Notes: a model not told the origin generated them from the sequence alone. Positions 8,435-17,296 are shown, numbered from the stretch's first letter. The stretch is DNA of 19,889 bases from Bryobacterales bacterium (GCA_003142355.1 PLMF01000032.1:28810-48698); one strand, 5' to 3'. A program made the numbers and translations.

Positions 8435-8471
8435 CACAGGTCCATCATCGAACATTTCTGTTCGATTCGCG

Positions 8472-9863
8472 CTAGTTCGCCGCCACTTCCAGCACCGTAT
8501 TCCACAGATACTCGATCATGGTCATCAGCGAGCGCACGGAGATGTGCTCGTCGTCGGAGTGCGCGCCGCCCAGGGGGCCTTCCTCGGGCGTGACAATGGC
8601 GCCCACGCCGTACGCCTGGACGCCCTTAGCGCGGAGCTCGGCGTTGTCGGTGGCGCCGGTCATCATGCCGGGGAGCGTGGGAGCGTCGAACATGCGGCGG
8701 CCCACCTTTTCCAGCGCGCGGAACATCTCCGTGTCGATGCGCGACGGCGCGGCCAGGGGGCGCTCATCGCCCGCGGGCGGAATCACGTCCACGGCGGGGT
8801 CGTTGATCGCGCGGCGCAACTCGGCCAGGAACTTCGTCATGTCTTCGTCGGGCAGCGCGCGCACGTCCAGATTGGCTTCGGCTTCGGAGGGAATTACGTT
8901 GTTGCGGAAGCCGGCCTTCAGAATAGTGGGAACCACCGAAGTCCGCAGGATGGAATAGTGGCCGGGGTCGTGCTGCCGGAAGTAGCGGTCGATTTCGGCG
9001 GCGTGCGCGGGGTCCAGGATCCCGCGGTAACGGGCGGCATCGGCGGGCGGCGAAATCGCGGCCAGGCGCTCGAAGTAGGCGCGCGTGGTGGCGTTGAGCC
9101 GCATGGGCGTCTGCCAGGTCCCGGCCCGTGCCACGGCTTGGGCCAGGTGCACCACCGCGTTGTCCATGATGGGGCGCGAACCGTGGCCGGCGGGGCCGTG
9201 CGCCACCAGGCGGATGCGGCGCGGCGCTTTCTCCGTGGCGCTGATGAGCACGTGATGCACCTTGCCATGGTCTTCGACGATGGCGCCCCCTTCGGCCACG
9301 GCGTACTCGCTCTGGATCTCCGGCCAGTGCTGCTTCACCATAAAGTCGATACCGAAACTGGTGGTGCCTTCTTCACCGGCCTCCGCCAGGAAGATGACGT
9401 CGCGGTCGAGTTTCACGTGGAGGCGGTGGAGCAGCAGCAGGATCGTCATGCCCGCCACCACGTGGGGCTTGTCGTCGCTCGAGCCGCGGCCGTAGATGAC
9501 GCCATTCTTGCGGATGGCGGCGAACGGATCGACGGTCCATTTTTCGCGCTGCACGCCGACCACGTCGGTGTGGCCCATGATGAGGATCGGTTTCTTCGAG
9601 CCGCTGCCCTTGATGCGCGCCACCAGGTTGGCGCGCGCGGGGTCCAAGGCAAACAGCTTCACCGGAATGCCCTCGCGTTCCAGCACGGCCCGGATCGCGT
9701 TCGCGGCGAGGGTCTCATTGCCGGGCGGGTTACTGGTATCGATCTTGAGCAGCGTGGTGAAGCGATCGAGGATCTCGGGTTCGAGCTTCTGCCAATCCAC
9801 CGGATAGCGGTCCTGAGCGGCGGCGGCAACGGCCAGCCACAGGAAGCAGGCAAGAGTCTTCAT
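8472..9863 (-). CDS. M20-family metallopeptidase, exported
   Basis: The 463-residue product starts with a signal peptide (MKTLACFLWLAVAAAAQ, about 1-17). The M20 dizinc motifs are complete: GHTDVV with H98, GRGSSDDK with D130, the catalytic Glu pair E164-E165 in AGEEGT, AEGG with E191, and GAHSDDEH with H435 near the C-terminus. An inserted dimerisation (lid) domain spans about 210-330 and includes AHGPAGHGSRP. M20 enzymes hydrolyse dipeptides, acylated amino acids or carboxypeptidase substrates; the exported acidobacterial versions are unassigned. No strong ribosome site precedes ATG 9863. The gene lies 21 bp after the glycosyltransferase stop and is probably translated from a shared message. 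Confidence 0.92.
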   Translation of the reverse strand: MKTLACFLWLAVAAAAQDRYPVDWQKLEPEILDRFTTLLKIDTSNPPGNETLAANAIRAVLEREGIPVKLFALDPARANLVARIKGSGSKKPILIMGHTDVVGVQREKWTVDPFAAIRKNGVIYGRGSSDDKPHVVAGMTILLLLHRLHVKLDRDVIFLAEAGEEGTTSFGIDFMVKQHWPEIQSEYAVAEGGAIVEDHGKVHHVLISATEKAPRRIRLVAHGPAGHGSRPIMDNAVVHLAQAVARAGTWQTPMRLNATTRAYFERLAAISPPADAARYRGILDPAHAAEIDRYFRQHDPGHYSILRTSVVPTILKAGFRNNVIPSEAEANLDVRALPDEDMTKFLAELRRAINDPAVDVIPPAGDERPLAAPSRIDTEMFRALEKVGRRMFDAPTLPGMMTGATDNAELRAKGVQAYGVGAIVTPEEGPLGGAHSDDEHISVRSLMTMIEYLWNTVLEVAAN

Positions 9864-9884
9864 AACGGAATTGTGGCACGACGG

Positions 9885-11012
9885 CTACGGCACCGGCTCA
9901 AACCGTCCATCGGGGAGCAGATAGTATTTGCGGCCGCGCCACACGATGGTATTGCCAAAGAAGCCGGCCATCCACATCAGGAAGCTGGCTATATCCTGAA
10001 GCGGCGTCAGCCACCAGAGACGGCGTGTGAGCGGGTCGCGCAACACGTGCCCGGCGGTGGCCCAGCCGGCGGCGGCGCGAAACAGAGCCGTGACGGCCAG
10101 CACCGGCCACCATTCCGGCTTCACCGCGCACAGAAGGAGCGCCAGCGGCAAGGGGTTGGTAAACACCTGGCCGATGTAGCCCCATGGGCGCGAACGGCGC
10201 GTGCTGCGGTTCCAACGCAGGCGATGCCGCATATTGGCCGCGAACGGCTGCGCGCCGATGGCGTGCTCGATCACATAGGACGAGAGAATCACGCCGTCGC
10301 CGCGTTCGGCCGCCAGCTTTCCCATCACGAAATCTTCCGCCAGGTAATCCTTCACGGCATCGAAGCCGCCGATCCGCTCGAGGGTCTGGCGGCGGGCGGC
10401 GATGGTGGGACCAAGCGCAAACTTCATACCGTCGAGCATCCGCGCCACCAGCACGCCGCCGATGAATTCCGTGTTCAGGCCGATGGCTTCGAGCGTGGAC
10501 CAGAAGCTGCGGCCGGGCACCGCGCGGTAGGGGCAGGTGGCCAGGCCGAGGCGCTCGGCATGGAATTCGGCGGCGATCGTCGAGAGCATATCGGGCGTCA
10601 CGCGAATGTCGCTGTCGGCCATCACCAGCAGGTCGTGCTCCGCGGCAGCCAGCAGGCGGTCGAGGCTGTACACTTTGGCGTTCGGATAGGGCGGCTCGCC
10701 GACGACGATGAGGCGCGAGGGGACACCTGGGTAGCGCGTTCGCAGGCGCTCGACCACGGCGATGGCGGGGTCGTCGGGGCTGCGCACGGCGAAGAGCAGT
10801 TCGAATCGAGGATAGCTCTGCTCGAAGAAGGTGCGGAGGTTGGCTTCGAGCCCGTCGTCGAGGCCCGCCAGCGGCTTCAGGACGCTGATGGGCGTGGCGC
10901 CGCGCAGCTCCGGCGGGCGCACCGCGCGGTATCGCACGGCCGCCAGGATGGTGAGGACGCAATAGACCAGCGATCCCGCCACCAGGGCCAGCAGAAGCAG
11001 GGCGAGCACCAC
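9885..11012 (-). CDS. GT21/HpnI-like membrane glycosyltransferase (ceramide glucosyltransferase family)
   Basis: The 375-residue protein starts at GTG 11012, immediately after an in-frame TGA; GGAGGG lies 13 bases upstream, a rather long spacing. A membrane segment (1-26) is followed by a GT-A domain with ISVLKPLAGLDDGLEANLRT (42-61), the DxD-like ADSDIR (132-137), the EDF base motif (226-228) and the acceptor motif ending in RLRWNRSTRR (264-273, an (R/Q)xxRW-like site). Two or three membrane segments close the protein (about 285-355). Members transfer glucose or N-acetylglucosamine to lipid acceptors: ceramide in eukaryotes, and phosphatidylethanolamine in hopanoid producers (HpnI). No hopanoid genes are adjacent, so the acceptor is undetermined. 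Confidence 0.85.
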   Translation of the reverse strand: MVLALLLLALVAGSLVYCVLTILAAVRYRAVRPPELRGATPISVLKPLAGLDDGLEANLRTFFEQSYPRFELLFAVRSPDDPAIAVVERLRTRYPGVPSRLIVVGEPPYPNAKVYSLDRLLAAAEHDLLVMADSDIRVTPDMLSTIAAEFHAERLGLATCPYRAVPGRSFWSTLEAIGLNTEFIGGVLVARMLDGMKFALGPTIAARRQTLERIGGFDAVKDYLAEDFVMGKLAAERGDGVILSSYVIEHAIGAQPFAANMRHRLRWNRSTRRSRPWGYIGQVFTNPLPLALLLCAVKPEWWPVLAVTALFRAAAGWATAGHVLRDPLTRRLWWLTPLQDIASFLMWMAGFFGNTIVWRGRKYYLLPDGRFEPVP

Positions 11013-11043
11013 TCAAATGTAGCAGCCCTCCGCTCCATAACTG

Positions 11044-11079
11044 TCGCGGCTCTGTACGACGCCTTATTCTGAGCCGCGA
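11044..11079. repeat. 9-bp perfect inverted repeat at the edge of the broken hepT
   Basis: TCGCGGCTC (11044-11052) and GAGCCGCGA (11071-11079) are exact reverse complements around an 18-base loop. The right arm overlaps the left end of the inverted hepT segment, so it may mark a rearrangement breakpoint. No T-run follows, which argues against a terminator. Confidence 0.55.
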
Positions 11080-11254
11080 GCGCCGTCGTGCAGAAGCTCG
11101 CCATCATCGGTGAAGCAGCCGCCCGCGTCTCGGACGAGCTGAAGGCCCGCTGTTCCGACTCCTGAAAGGCCGGCGGATCGAATCCTGCGATGAAGCCGGC
11201 AATGTGATTGGCGGCCTCGACGATATCACGCAGGTAGAGCTCTTCACGCCGCAT
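11073..11254 (-). pseudogene. HepT-like toxin (DUF86), rearranged by a micro-inversion and truncated
   Basis: On the minus strand from ATG 11254 the first 34 residues match the HepT N-terminus (MRREELYLRDIVEAANHIAG, continuing to AFQESE at 11153). The next HepT segment is found on the opposite strand: plus 11073-11150 reads SAVVQKLAIIGEAAARVSDE and LKAR, the conserved central helix, in one frame. Placed back in the original orientation it would follow FQESE directly. The C-terminal third with the catalytic RX4-6H motif is absent. The start overlaps the mntA stop by 11 bases, the usual arrangement of an MNT-HEPN operon. No functional toxin can be made. Confidence 0.75.
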
Positions 11255-11549
11255 AGACGGGCCGGGCCTCGCGAATGATGGAATCGCGAATCAGCGCCTT
11301 CAGACCGCGCTTGGAAACGAGATCAACTCTGCGACCCAGCAATTCCGAGAGATCCAGCATCAGCCCGGCATGTTCCAGCAGGCCGATTTCGGCTTCCGGC
11401 AGAAACTCAACCAGGAGGTCAACGTCGCTGTCCGGTCGCATCTCGCCCCGAGCGGCGGAGCCAAACACGGCCAGTTCCCGGACCTGGTAGCGCCGGCAAA
11501 GATCGGCCAGCTTGTTCTCCTCCACGGCGACAAGTCCGAGACGAATCAT
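11244..11549 (-). CDS. mntA: MntA-like nucleotidyltransferase antitoxin
   Basis: ATG 11549 gives 101 residues (a TTG at 11567 would add six). The minimal nucleotidyltransferase signature is complete: G30-S31, ten residues, then D42-x-D44 (GSAARGEMRPDSDVDLLVEF). A third acidic position is likely D76 (RRVDLVSK). MntA proteins add AMP to a tyrosine of the HEPN ribonuclease HepT and so silence it. Here the downstream partner is destroyed, leaving an orphan antitoxin that looks undamaged. It is divergent from selB, with 62 bp between starts and no obvious operator. The family is confident; an antitoxin role without its toxin is doubtful unless another HepT copy exists. Confidence 0.85.
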   Translation of the reverse strand: MIRLGLVAVEENKLADLCRRYQVRELAVFGSAARGEMRPDSDVDLLVEFLPEAEIGLLEHAGLMLDLSELLGRRVDLVSKRGLKALIRDSIIREARPVYAA

Positions 11550-11611
11550 GCAACCATTATGCCCCAAGGGTGTCTGCCAGGTGGCCGGTAGTAGGATGGA
11601 GACGAAGCGCC

Positions 11612-13492
11612 ATGAAGCACATCATCGTCGGCACCGCCGGCCACATCGATCACGGCAAAACCGCCCTCGTCAAGGCGCTGACCGGCATCGACGCCGACCG
11701 CCTCGAGGAAGAGAAACGCCGCGGCATCACCATCGACCTGGGTTTCGCCCACCTCGAACTGACGCCCTCGCTGCGCCTGGGCTTCGTGGACGTGCCGGGA
11801 CACGAGCGCTTCGTCAAGAATATGCTCGCCGGCGTGGGCGGAATCGACCTGGTGCTGTTCGTGATCGCGGCCGACGAATCCATCAAGCCGCAGACCCGCG
11901 AGCACTTCGATATCTGCCGGCTGCTCGAGATTCCGCGCGGCGTGATTGCGCTCACCAAGGCCGACCTGGTGGATCGCGAAATCCTCGCGCTGGTGCGAGT
12001 CGAGGTGGAAGAACTGGTGGCCGGCTCGTTCCTCGAAGGTGCGCCCATGGTGCCGGTCAGCGCGGTAACGGGCGCGGGGCTCGAGGAGCTGCGGCAGGCG
12101 TTGGCGTGCGTGGCCGCCGAGGCCCCGGAGAAGGATGCGTCCGGCCATTTCCGCCTGCCCATTGATCGCGTGTTCACCGTCAGAGGCTTCGGCACGGTGG
12201 CCACCGGCACGCTGGTCTCGGGCTCGGTCGCCAAGGAGCAGGAGGTCGAGCTATATCCCGCGGGACGGCGGCTGCGCGTGCGCGGTGTCCAGGTGCACGG
12301 AACCACCGCGGACCGCGCCGTGGCCGGCCAGCGCACGGCGGTGAACCTGGCGGACATCGAGCCGGCGGCCCTGGCGCGCGGCGATGTGCTCTCCGAGCCG
12401 GGAGTGTTCCGCGCCGTCAAGCAGGTGGATTGCCGGCTCCAGTTGCTGCCCACGGCCAAGCCGCTGAAACATCGTGCCCCGGTACACTTCCATTCCGGAA
12501 CGGCGGAGATCGAAGCCCAGGTGCGGCTGCTGGAAGGAACCGCGCCGCTCCAGCCGGGCAGCGCGGCGTACGTGCGGCTGCTGTTGCGCGATGCGGCCCT
12601 GCTGTTGCCGGCGGACCGATTCATCATCCGCATGTTTTCGCCCGTGTTGACCATCGGTGGCGGCGTGGTGCTGGATGTGGCCCGTGGGGCGGACGCTCTC
12701 GTCCGCGCGCGATCCCCTGGTCGCGCTCTTGCCAGGCTGGACGTTCTGGCCTCCGCGGACGCGGCGGAACGCATCGCGCTGCTGGTGCGGGAGACGCCCT
12801 TCGGCATGGGAATGGCCGACCTGGTGGCGCGCACCGGATTGGTGGAACCCGAGATTGCGGCGGCCGCGGCGCGCGCTCCCCTCATGGCGATTCCGCAGCC
12901 GCAACCCTGGTACGTGGACCGCGCATGGTTCCACGCGGCCAGCGGCCGGATGGTGCAGACGGTTCGCGAGTTCCACCGCCAGAATCCGTTGCAGCCGGGA
13001 ATCGCCAGGCTGGACCTGCGCCCCGCGGGCGCACCGCCATTCGTGCTGGATGCCTTGCTCACGGACGCCGCCCGCGAAATCGTGGCCGAGGGCGATACGG
13101 TGCGGTTGCGGGGCCATACGCTGGTGCTCAACCAGGACGAGCAACAGGCGCGCGAGGCCATCGAGGGCGCGTTCCAACAGGCGGGGCTGGCGGCGCCCGC
13201 GGTGGCGCACGTGCTGGCGAAATCGGGCGTCGAGCCGGCGCGGGCACGCTCGCTGTTGCAGATTCTACTGCGCGACAAGCATCTGGTGCGTATCAACGAC
13301 GAGCTGGTAGTTCACCACTCCGCCATTCAGGAACTGCGGCGGATGCTGGAAGAGCGCAAACCGGCGCGCTTCAACGTGGGAACGTTCAAACAGTGGACCG
13401 GAGTCTCGCGCAAGTACGCCATCCCGCTGCTGGAATTCCTCGATCGCGAGCGAATCACGCGCCGTGAGGGAGAAGAGCGTCTGATACTGTGA
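11612..13492 (+). CDS. selB: Selenocysteine-specific translation elongation factor SelB
   Basis: ATG 11612 starts a 626-residue protein with [26 protein letters not shown] precedes it. The G motifs are G1 GHIDHGKT (10-17), G2 RGIT (38-41), G3 DVPGH (60-64) and G4 TKAD (115-118). The SelB-type switch region [20 protein letters not shown] distinguishes it from EF-Tu. EF-Tu-like beta-barrel domains follow ([18 protein letters not shown], about 187-204). The C-terminal winged helices end in [20 protein letters not shown] and bind the SECIS hairpin. SelB brings Sec-tRNA to UGA codons in formate dehydrogenase and other selenoproteins. selA, selD and the Sec tRNA are not in this window. It converges with the next gene, 8 bp apart. 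Confidence 0.95.
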   Translation: MKHIIVGTAGHIDHGKTALVKALTGIDADRLEEEKRRGITIDLGFAHLELTPSLRLGFVDVPGHERFVKNMLAGVGGIDLVLFVIAADESIKPQTREHFDICRLLEIPRGVIALTKADLVDREILALVRVEVEELVAGSFLEGAPMVPVSAVTGAGLEELRQALACVAAEAPEKDASGHFRLPIDRVFTVRGFGTVATGTLVSGSVAKEQEVELYPAGRRLRVRGVQVHGTTADRAVAGQRTAVNLADIEPAALARGDVLSEPGVFRAVKQVDCRLQLLPTAKPLKHRAPVHFHSGTAEIEAQVRLLEGTAPLQPGSAAYVRLLLRDAALLLPADRFIIRMFSPVLTIGGGVVLDVARGADALVRARSPGRALARLDVLASADAAERIALLVRETPFGMGMADLVARTGLVEPEIAAAAARAPLMAIPQPQPWYVDRAWFHAASGRMVQTVREFHRQNPLQPGIARLDLRPAGAPPFVLDALLTDAAREIVAEGDTVRLRGHTLVLNQDEQQAREAIEGAFQQAGLAAPAVAHVLAKSGVEPARARSLLQILLRDKHLVRINDELVVHHSAIQELRRMLEERKPARFNVGTFKQWTGVSRKYAIPLLEFLDRERITRREGEERLIL

Positions 13493-13500
13493 CGGGACTG

Positions 13501-15132
13501 CTAGGGAACATAATACAGCAGCATGGATTTGCCCACCCGCTCCGTGGGCGCGATCCGGTCCGGCCACAGTGCGGCTTCGGGATGCCTGTCGCCCAGCCCC
13601 AGCCGCAATTCCTTCCAGCAGGTCACTCCCACGGCGTTCCAGCCCCGGCTGGGCCGCTGCACATCCATTCCCTGGATCGCCGGGAGACCCATGTCATGTT
13701 CGATGTCGCCCAGGGTCAGCGGCAGGAAAGCCACCTCCCGCGCGCCGGCTTCGTGCAAGCGCGTGGCGAGGCGCTTCAGATCCTGGCCCCAGTCGAGATC
13801 GGAATCCACCAGGATCTTCTCCGGCTCGCTTCCACCCAGCTCGTTGAAATACGCCAGGTAATCCGGATGGCTCAGCAAAGACGAACCGGCCAACCAGACC
13901 ACCAGCAGCGCCAGGCCGATTCGAACCCACTTCCGAGTCTCGGTGAGTTCCAGCAAACGGACCACCGCCGCTGCCGCCAGCACCGCGAATCCGATGTAGA
14001 CCGGCAGCACGTGACGCAGGCCGATATTGATCCGGATGAACACTCCCACCAGCAAGATGCCGCCGGCAAATGCCAGCGGCAGCCAGGACCGCCGGTAACG
14101 TGGCTGTCTCCGCAGCGCCGGCGCCACGCCAAGTCCGAGCAGGATCAGAAACGCCAGCGGCGTCTTGACTGCCAATGCTACCTCAAAGAAATACCACCAA
14201 CCCGTCGTACTCCGCTCCCCCAGCAGGTAGCCTGGGTGCCCCTCGGTATTATGCTCCATCACCGTTCGGATGCCGCTGTAGAGTTCCGGCGCGGGCAGGC
14301 CGCCGCCCACCGAAAACCGGTAGCCCGCCCAGATCAGCAGGCAGGCAACCAGCACCGCCAGCCCAAAGGAAGGCAGGCGTTCTCTCACGGCGCGCGCCAG
14401 CCAGGCCATCTTGGGACGCTCGGAAAACACATACCAGGCCAGCGCCACGGCTACGCTCGCGGGCAGGAACACCAGGCAGGAAAACTTCGAAAGAACCGCC
14501 AGCCCGGTCGAGGCGCCGAACCAGGTGGCGTGGGCCCGCGTAGGCTGCTCGGTCCACACCAGCCCGGAGAGAAACGCGGCCCCCAGGAACGCCGTCAGCG
14601 CCATGTCGGTGGTGGCCAGCCCGGCGTGCGCCAGCACCGGCGGCAGAAAGCTGAACAGGAACACGCCGAGCGCTCCCACGGCCGCGCCGAAATAGCGCTT
14701 GCCCCACCCGTACACCACCAGGCAGGCGATCCAGAAGAACGGCAGAATGCCCAGGCGCGCCAGCGCCAGCGTCAGGTCATAGTGTTGGTCGCGATCGAGG
14801 ATGGCGATGCCCTCATAGGTCATCGAGAAGAGACTCTTCTTGACCGTGCCCTGAGAGCGGATGCCCAGCAAATATGGTCCCAGGGCGGCTGCCACACGGG
14901 CCAGCGGAGGATGCTGCGGCTCCCATCGATAGACCCCCTTGTCCAGCCACTCCATGCCGCAGGCAATGTGGGCGGGCTCGTCGGAGGTGCGGTTGAACAC
15001 CGTGTAGGTGGTCACGATCCGAATGGATGCGAGCAGAACCAGGGCCAGGGAGACGGCCAGGCTGCGGTGTTCCAGGAAGGCCAGTGACCTCGCGGCTAAA
15101 GAAGGGACGGTCTGCTGCCGTTTGGTTCGCAC
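13501..15132 (-). CDS. GT39-like GT-C glycosyltransferase, polytopic membrane protein
   Basis: The frame opens at a GTG at 15132 (543 residues); there is no good ribosome site, so the start is uncertain by a few codons. About ten or more membrane segments are evident. The first outer loop holds SDEPAHIACGMEW (50-62) with the acidic D51-E52 pair typical of polyprenyl-phosphate-dependent GT-C enzymes, followed by WEPQHPPLARV (70-80), as in ArnT/PMT-like proteins. A soluble C-terminal part (about 440-543) includes VDSDLDWGQDLKRL, common in bacterial members of unknown acceptor. It should move a sugar from a lipid carrier to a periplasmic acceptor. It is divergent from a second GT-C-like protein, 45 bp away. 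Confidence 0.82.
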   Translation of the reverse strand: MRTKRQQTVPSLAARSLAFLEHRSLAVSLALVLLASIRIVTTYTVFNRTSDEPAHIACGMEWLDKGVYRWEPQHPPLARVAAALGPYLLGIRSQGTVKKSLFSMTYEGIAILDRDQHYDLTLALARLGILPFFWIACLVVYGWGKRYFGAAVGALGVFLFSFLPPVLAHAGLATTDMALTAFLGAAFLSGLVWTEQPTRAHATWFGASTGLAVLSKFSCLVFLPASVAVALAWYVFSERPKMAWLARAVRERLPSFGLAVLVACLLIWAGYRFSVGGGLPAPELYSGIRTVMEHNTEGHPGYLLGERSTTGWWYFFEVALAVKTPLAFLILLGLGVAPALRRQPRYRRSWLPLAFAGGILLVGVFIRINIGLRHVLPVYIGFAVLAAAAVVRLLELTETRKWVRIGLALLVVWLAGSSLLSHPDYLAYFNELGGSEPEKILVDSDLDWGQDLKRLATRLHEAGAREVAFLPLTLGDIEHDMGLPAIQGMDVQRPSRGWNAVGVTCWKELRLGLGDRHPEAALWPDRIAPTERVGKSMLLYYVP

Positions 15133-15177
15133 TTCAGTTTTGAATTTAACATCGTTCTAAGATGGTCATGATCGCCG
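15133..15177. promoter_or_regulatory. Short AT-rich divergent promoter region
   Basis: Only 45 bases separate the two divergent starts. They are distinctly AT-rich (for example TTTTGAATTTAACAT) in a GC-rich region, which suggests overlapping promoters, but no paired -35/-10 set could be assigned. The promoters may extend into the opposite coding sequences. Confidence 0.3.
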
Positions 15178-17277
15178 ATGAAAAAAGAAAAACCTCGCGT
15201 CGCGCCGGCAAGAGCCGCGGTCGAGCGCCCCGTCTCCCTCGTTAACCGCGAAGTCTGGCGGCGCCGCGCCCTGCTCATGCTGGCGCTCTGGGCCTTCGCA
15301 CTCCTGGCCTATTCCAATTCCTTCCGGGCCGGCTTGGCGTTTGACAACACCGGCCTGATTCTGCGAGATTCCCGAATCAGGGCCGCGACACTCGAGAATC
15401 TCCACCTCATCCTAACCGAGGAGTATTGGTACAACTGGACGACCACCGGGCTTTACCGCCCGCTATGCACGCTCTCTTACCTCTTGAACTACACCATCCT
15501 CGGCAACGGCCCCCATCCGGCCGGCTATCATTGGGTCAATTTCGCGCTGCACGCCGTCAATATCGCGCTGGTCTATCTGCTGGGCCTGCTCGTGTTCCAG
15601 GAGACCAGGCTGAAAGAACACCTGGCCTTGGCGCTGGCCGCGGTCTGGGCGGTTCATCCGGTCCTCACCGAATCCGTCACCAACATCGTGGGCCGCGCCG
15701 ATCTGCTGGCCGGCTTCGGCGTGCTCGCGGGCCTGCTTTGCCACGTCCACGGCGGGGCCGCTTCGGGGTGGCGCAAACTCGCATGGCTCTCCGGCCTGGC
15801 GCTGGCCACAACCGCCGGGCTGTTCTCGAAGGAGAGCGCCGTGGTGGTGCTGGCCGCCATGGTGATTTACGATCTCGCATTCCGCCAAACCTGGCGCGCC
15901 CGCGCCGCGGGATATCTGGCACTGGCGGTGCCGTTTCTGGTCTTCTTCTACGTCCGCGGTCAGGTCCTCGCCAGGCTTCCCGCCGGGCTAGTTCCGTTCG
16001 GCGACAACCCGCTGGTGGACGCCGGCTTCTGGACCGCCCGGCTCACCGCCATCAAGGTCATCGGAAAGTACCTGTGGCTGTTGCTCTGGCCCAGTCACCT
16101 TTCCTGCGACTATTCCTACAACCAGATCCCGCTGTTCACCTGGGGCGACTGGAAAACGCCGGTCGCCCTGGCGGCATGTGCGGCCCTCGCGGCCGTGGCC
16201 GTTGTTTGCTACCGCCGCAGCAAACCGGTGTTTTTTTTCATCGCGTTTTTCTTTGCTACCCTGGCGCCCACCTCCAACCTCGTGATCCTGATCGGCACCA
16301 TCATGGCGGAGCGCTTCCTGTACTTACCCTCGATCGGATTCGCCGGCTGCCTGGTAGTGATTGTTTATGCCGTTTGCCGGCGCTTTCCCGTCGCCGCACC
16401 GGCGGCGCTGGCGCTGGTTTCAGTGGCCTTCGCCGCCCGCACCTTCACGCGCAACTTCGACTGGTTCGACGATCGAAGCCTGTGGACCAGCGCCGCCCAG
16501 GCGTGCCCCGCCAGTTATAAGACCCACACCGGCCTGGCGTATCATCTAATCGGCGCCAATGGGGCGGGACTGGACCGCGCCGTCGGCGAAGCGGACTGGT
16601 CTCTGGCAATCCTCGACCCGCTGCCCGACCAGCGAAACATCCCCGCGGTATATGCCAACGCCGGCCTTTGCTATCGCGTGAAGGGCGACTCGCTCGCCAC
16701 GCCGGAGAGCAACTACTGGTACCGGAAATCGCTCGACACGCTGTTGCGTGGGCAGAGAATCAACGCCGTCTACGACCAGGAAATCCGGCGCGACAATGCG
16801 GCGCGCGGCAAGAGGACTTCCAGATCCGGCTGGGCTCCCTTGTACCTGGAGCTGGGCCGCACCTATCTCCGCGTGGCGGAACCGCGCAAGGCTCTGGACG
16901 CGCTCGCATTCGGCCGTTCACTGCGGCCGGACCCCGAGTTTTTCGAGGAGATGTCGGCCGCCTGGCGCGCCCTCGGTGACCCGCAACAGGCCGCCATCAC
17001 GTTGATGGAGGGCCTCGGCGTAGATGCGGGTCACGCGCAATTTGCGTCCGAGCTGGTGGACCTGTATCAACAGACGGAGCCGCAGAGTTGCGCGGTCCGG
17101 AATGCGGGCGGATCGGTCAGTTTGAACCTGGATTGTCCCCTGCTGCACAGCCAGCTCTGCACGGCCTCCCGGAACGTGGCATTGCTGTACCGTCAGAGAG
17201 GGCAGGAAGCTACCGCCGCCAACGTCGTGCGCAGCGCCGTCCACGATCTGGGCTGCCCGGCGGAATTGTTCCGGTAG
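15178..17277 (+). CDS. TMTC-like GT-C membrane protein with C-terminal TPR region
   Basis: The 699-residue product has a basic cytoplasmic tail (1-30), a first membrane segment (31-46) and an outer loop AGLAFDNTGLILRDSRI (51-67). It continues with TTTGLYRPLCTLSYLLNY (88-105), GYHWVNFALHAVNIALVYLL (116-135) and AVHPVLTESVTNIVGRADLL (158-177), all hallmarks of the TMTC/bacterial TPR mannosyltransferase-like group. Roughly ten membrane segments run to about 425. The remainder is soluble and helical, with TPR-like repeats (PLYLELGRTYLRVAEPRKAL and the following unit) and four cysteines in its last 65 residues. The usual acidic pair after F in loop one is D56-N57 here. A sugar-transfer role is inferred, with no known substrate. 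No strong ribosome site precedes ATG 15178. Confidence 0.82.
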   Translation: MKKEKPRVAPARAAVERPVSLVNREVWRRRALLMLALWAFALLAYSNSFRAGLAFDNTGLILRDSRIRAATLENLHLILTEEYWYNWTTTGLYRPLCTLSYLLNYTILGNGPHPAGYHWVNFALHAVNIALVYLLGLLVFQETRLKEHLALALAAVWAVHPVLTESVTNIVGRADLLAGFGVLAGLLCHVHGGAASGWRKLAWLSGLALATTAGLFSKESAVVVLAAMVIYDLAFRQTWRARAAGYLALAVPFLVFFYVRGQVLARLPAGLVPFGDNPLVDAGFWTARLTAIKVIGKYLWLLLWPSHLSCDYSYNQIPLFTWGDWKTPVALAACAALAAVAVVCYRRSKPVFFFIAFFFATLAPTSNLVILIGTIMAERFLYLPSIGFAGCLVVIVYAVCRRFPVAAPAALALVSVAFAARTFTRNFDWFDDRSLWTSAAQACPASYKTHTGLAYHLIGANGAGLDRAVGEADWSLAILDPLPDQRNIPAVYANAGLCYRVKGDSLATPESNYWYRKSLDTLLRGQRINAVYDQEIRRDNAARGKRTSRSGWAPLYLELGRTYLRVAEPRKALDALAFGRSLRPDPEFFEEMSAAWRALGDPQQAAITLMEGLGVDAGHAQFASELVDLYQQTEPQSCAVRNAGGSVSLNLDCPLLHSQLCTASRNVALLYRQRGQEATAANVVRSAVHDLGCPAELFR

Positions 17278-17296
17278 GCCCCGCGCTTCTGCCGGC

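Noticed and set aside
8427..11072. Very long plus-strand open frame of 881 codons opposite the peptidase and glycosyltransferase
   Set aside because: Its translation is rich in His, Gly, Arg and Val with no motif, while the minus strand encodes two complete motif-bearing proteins. It is a GC-rich antisense artefact.
11044..11079. Inverted repeat as a terminator for the mntA-hepT operon
   Set aside because: No T-run follows the stem on either strand, and the arm overlaps rearranged hepT coding sequence.
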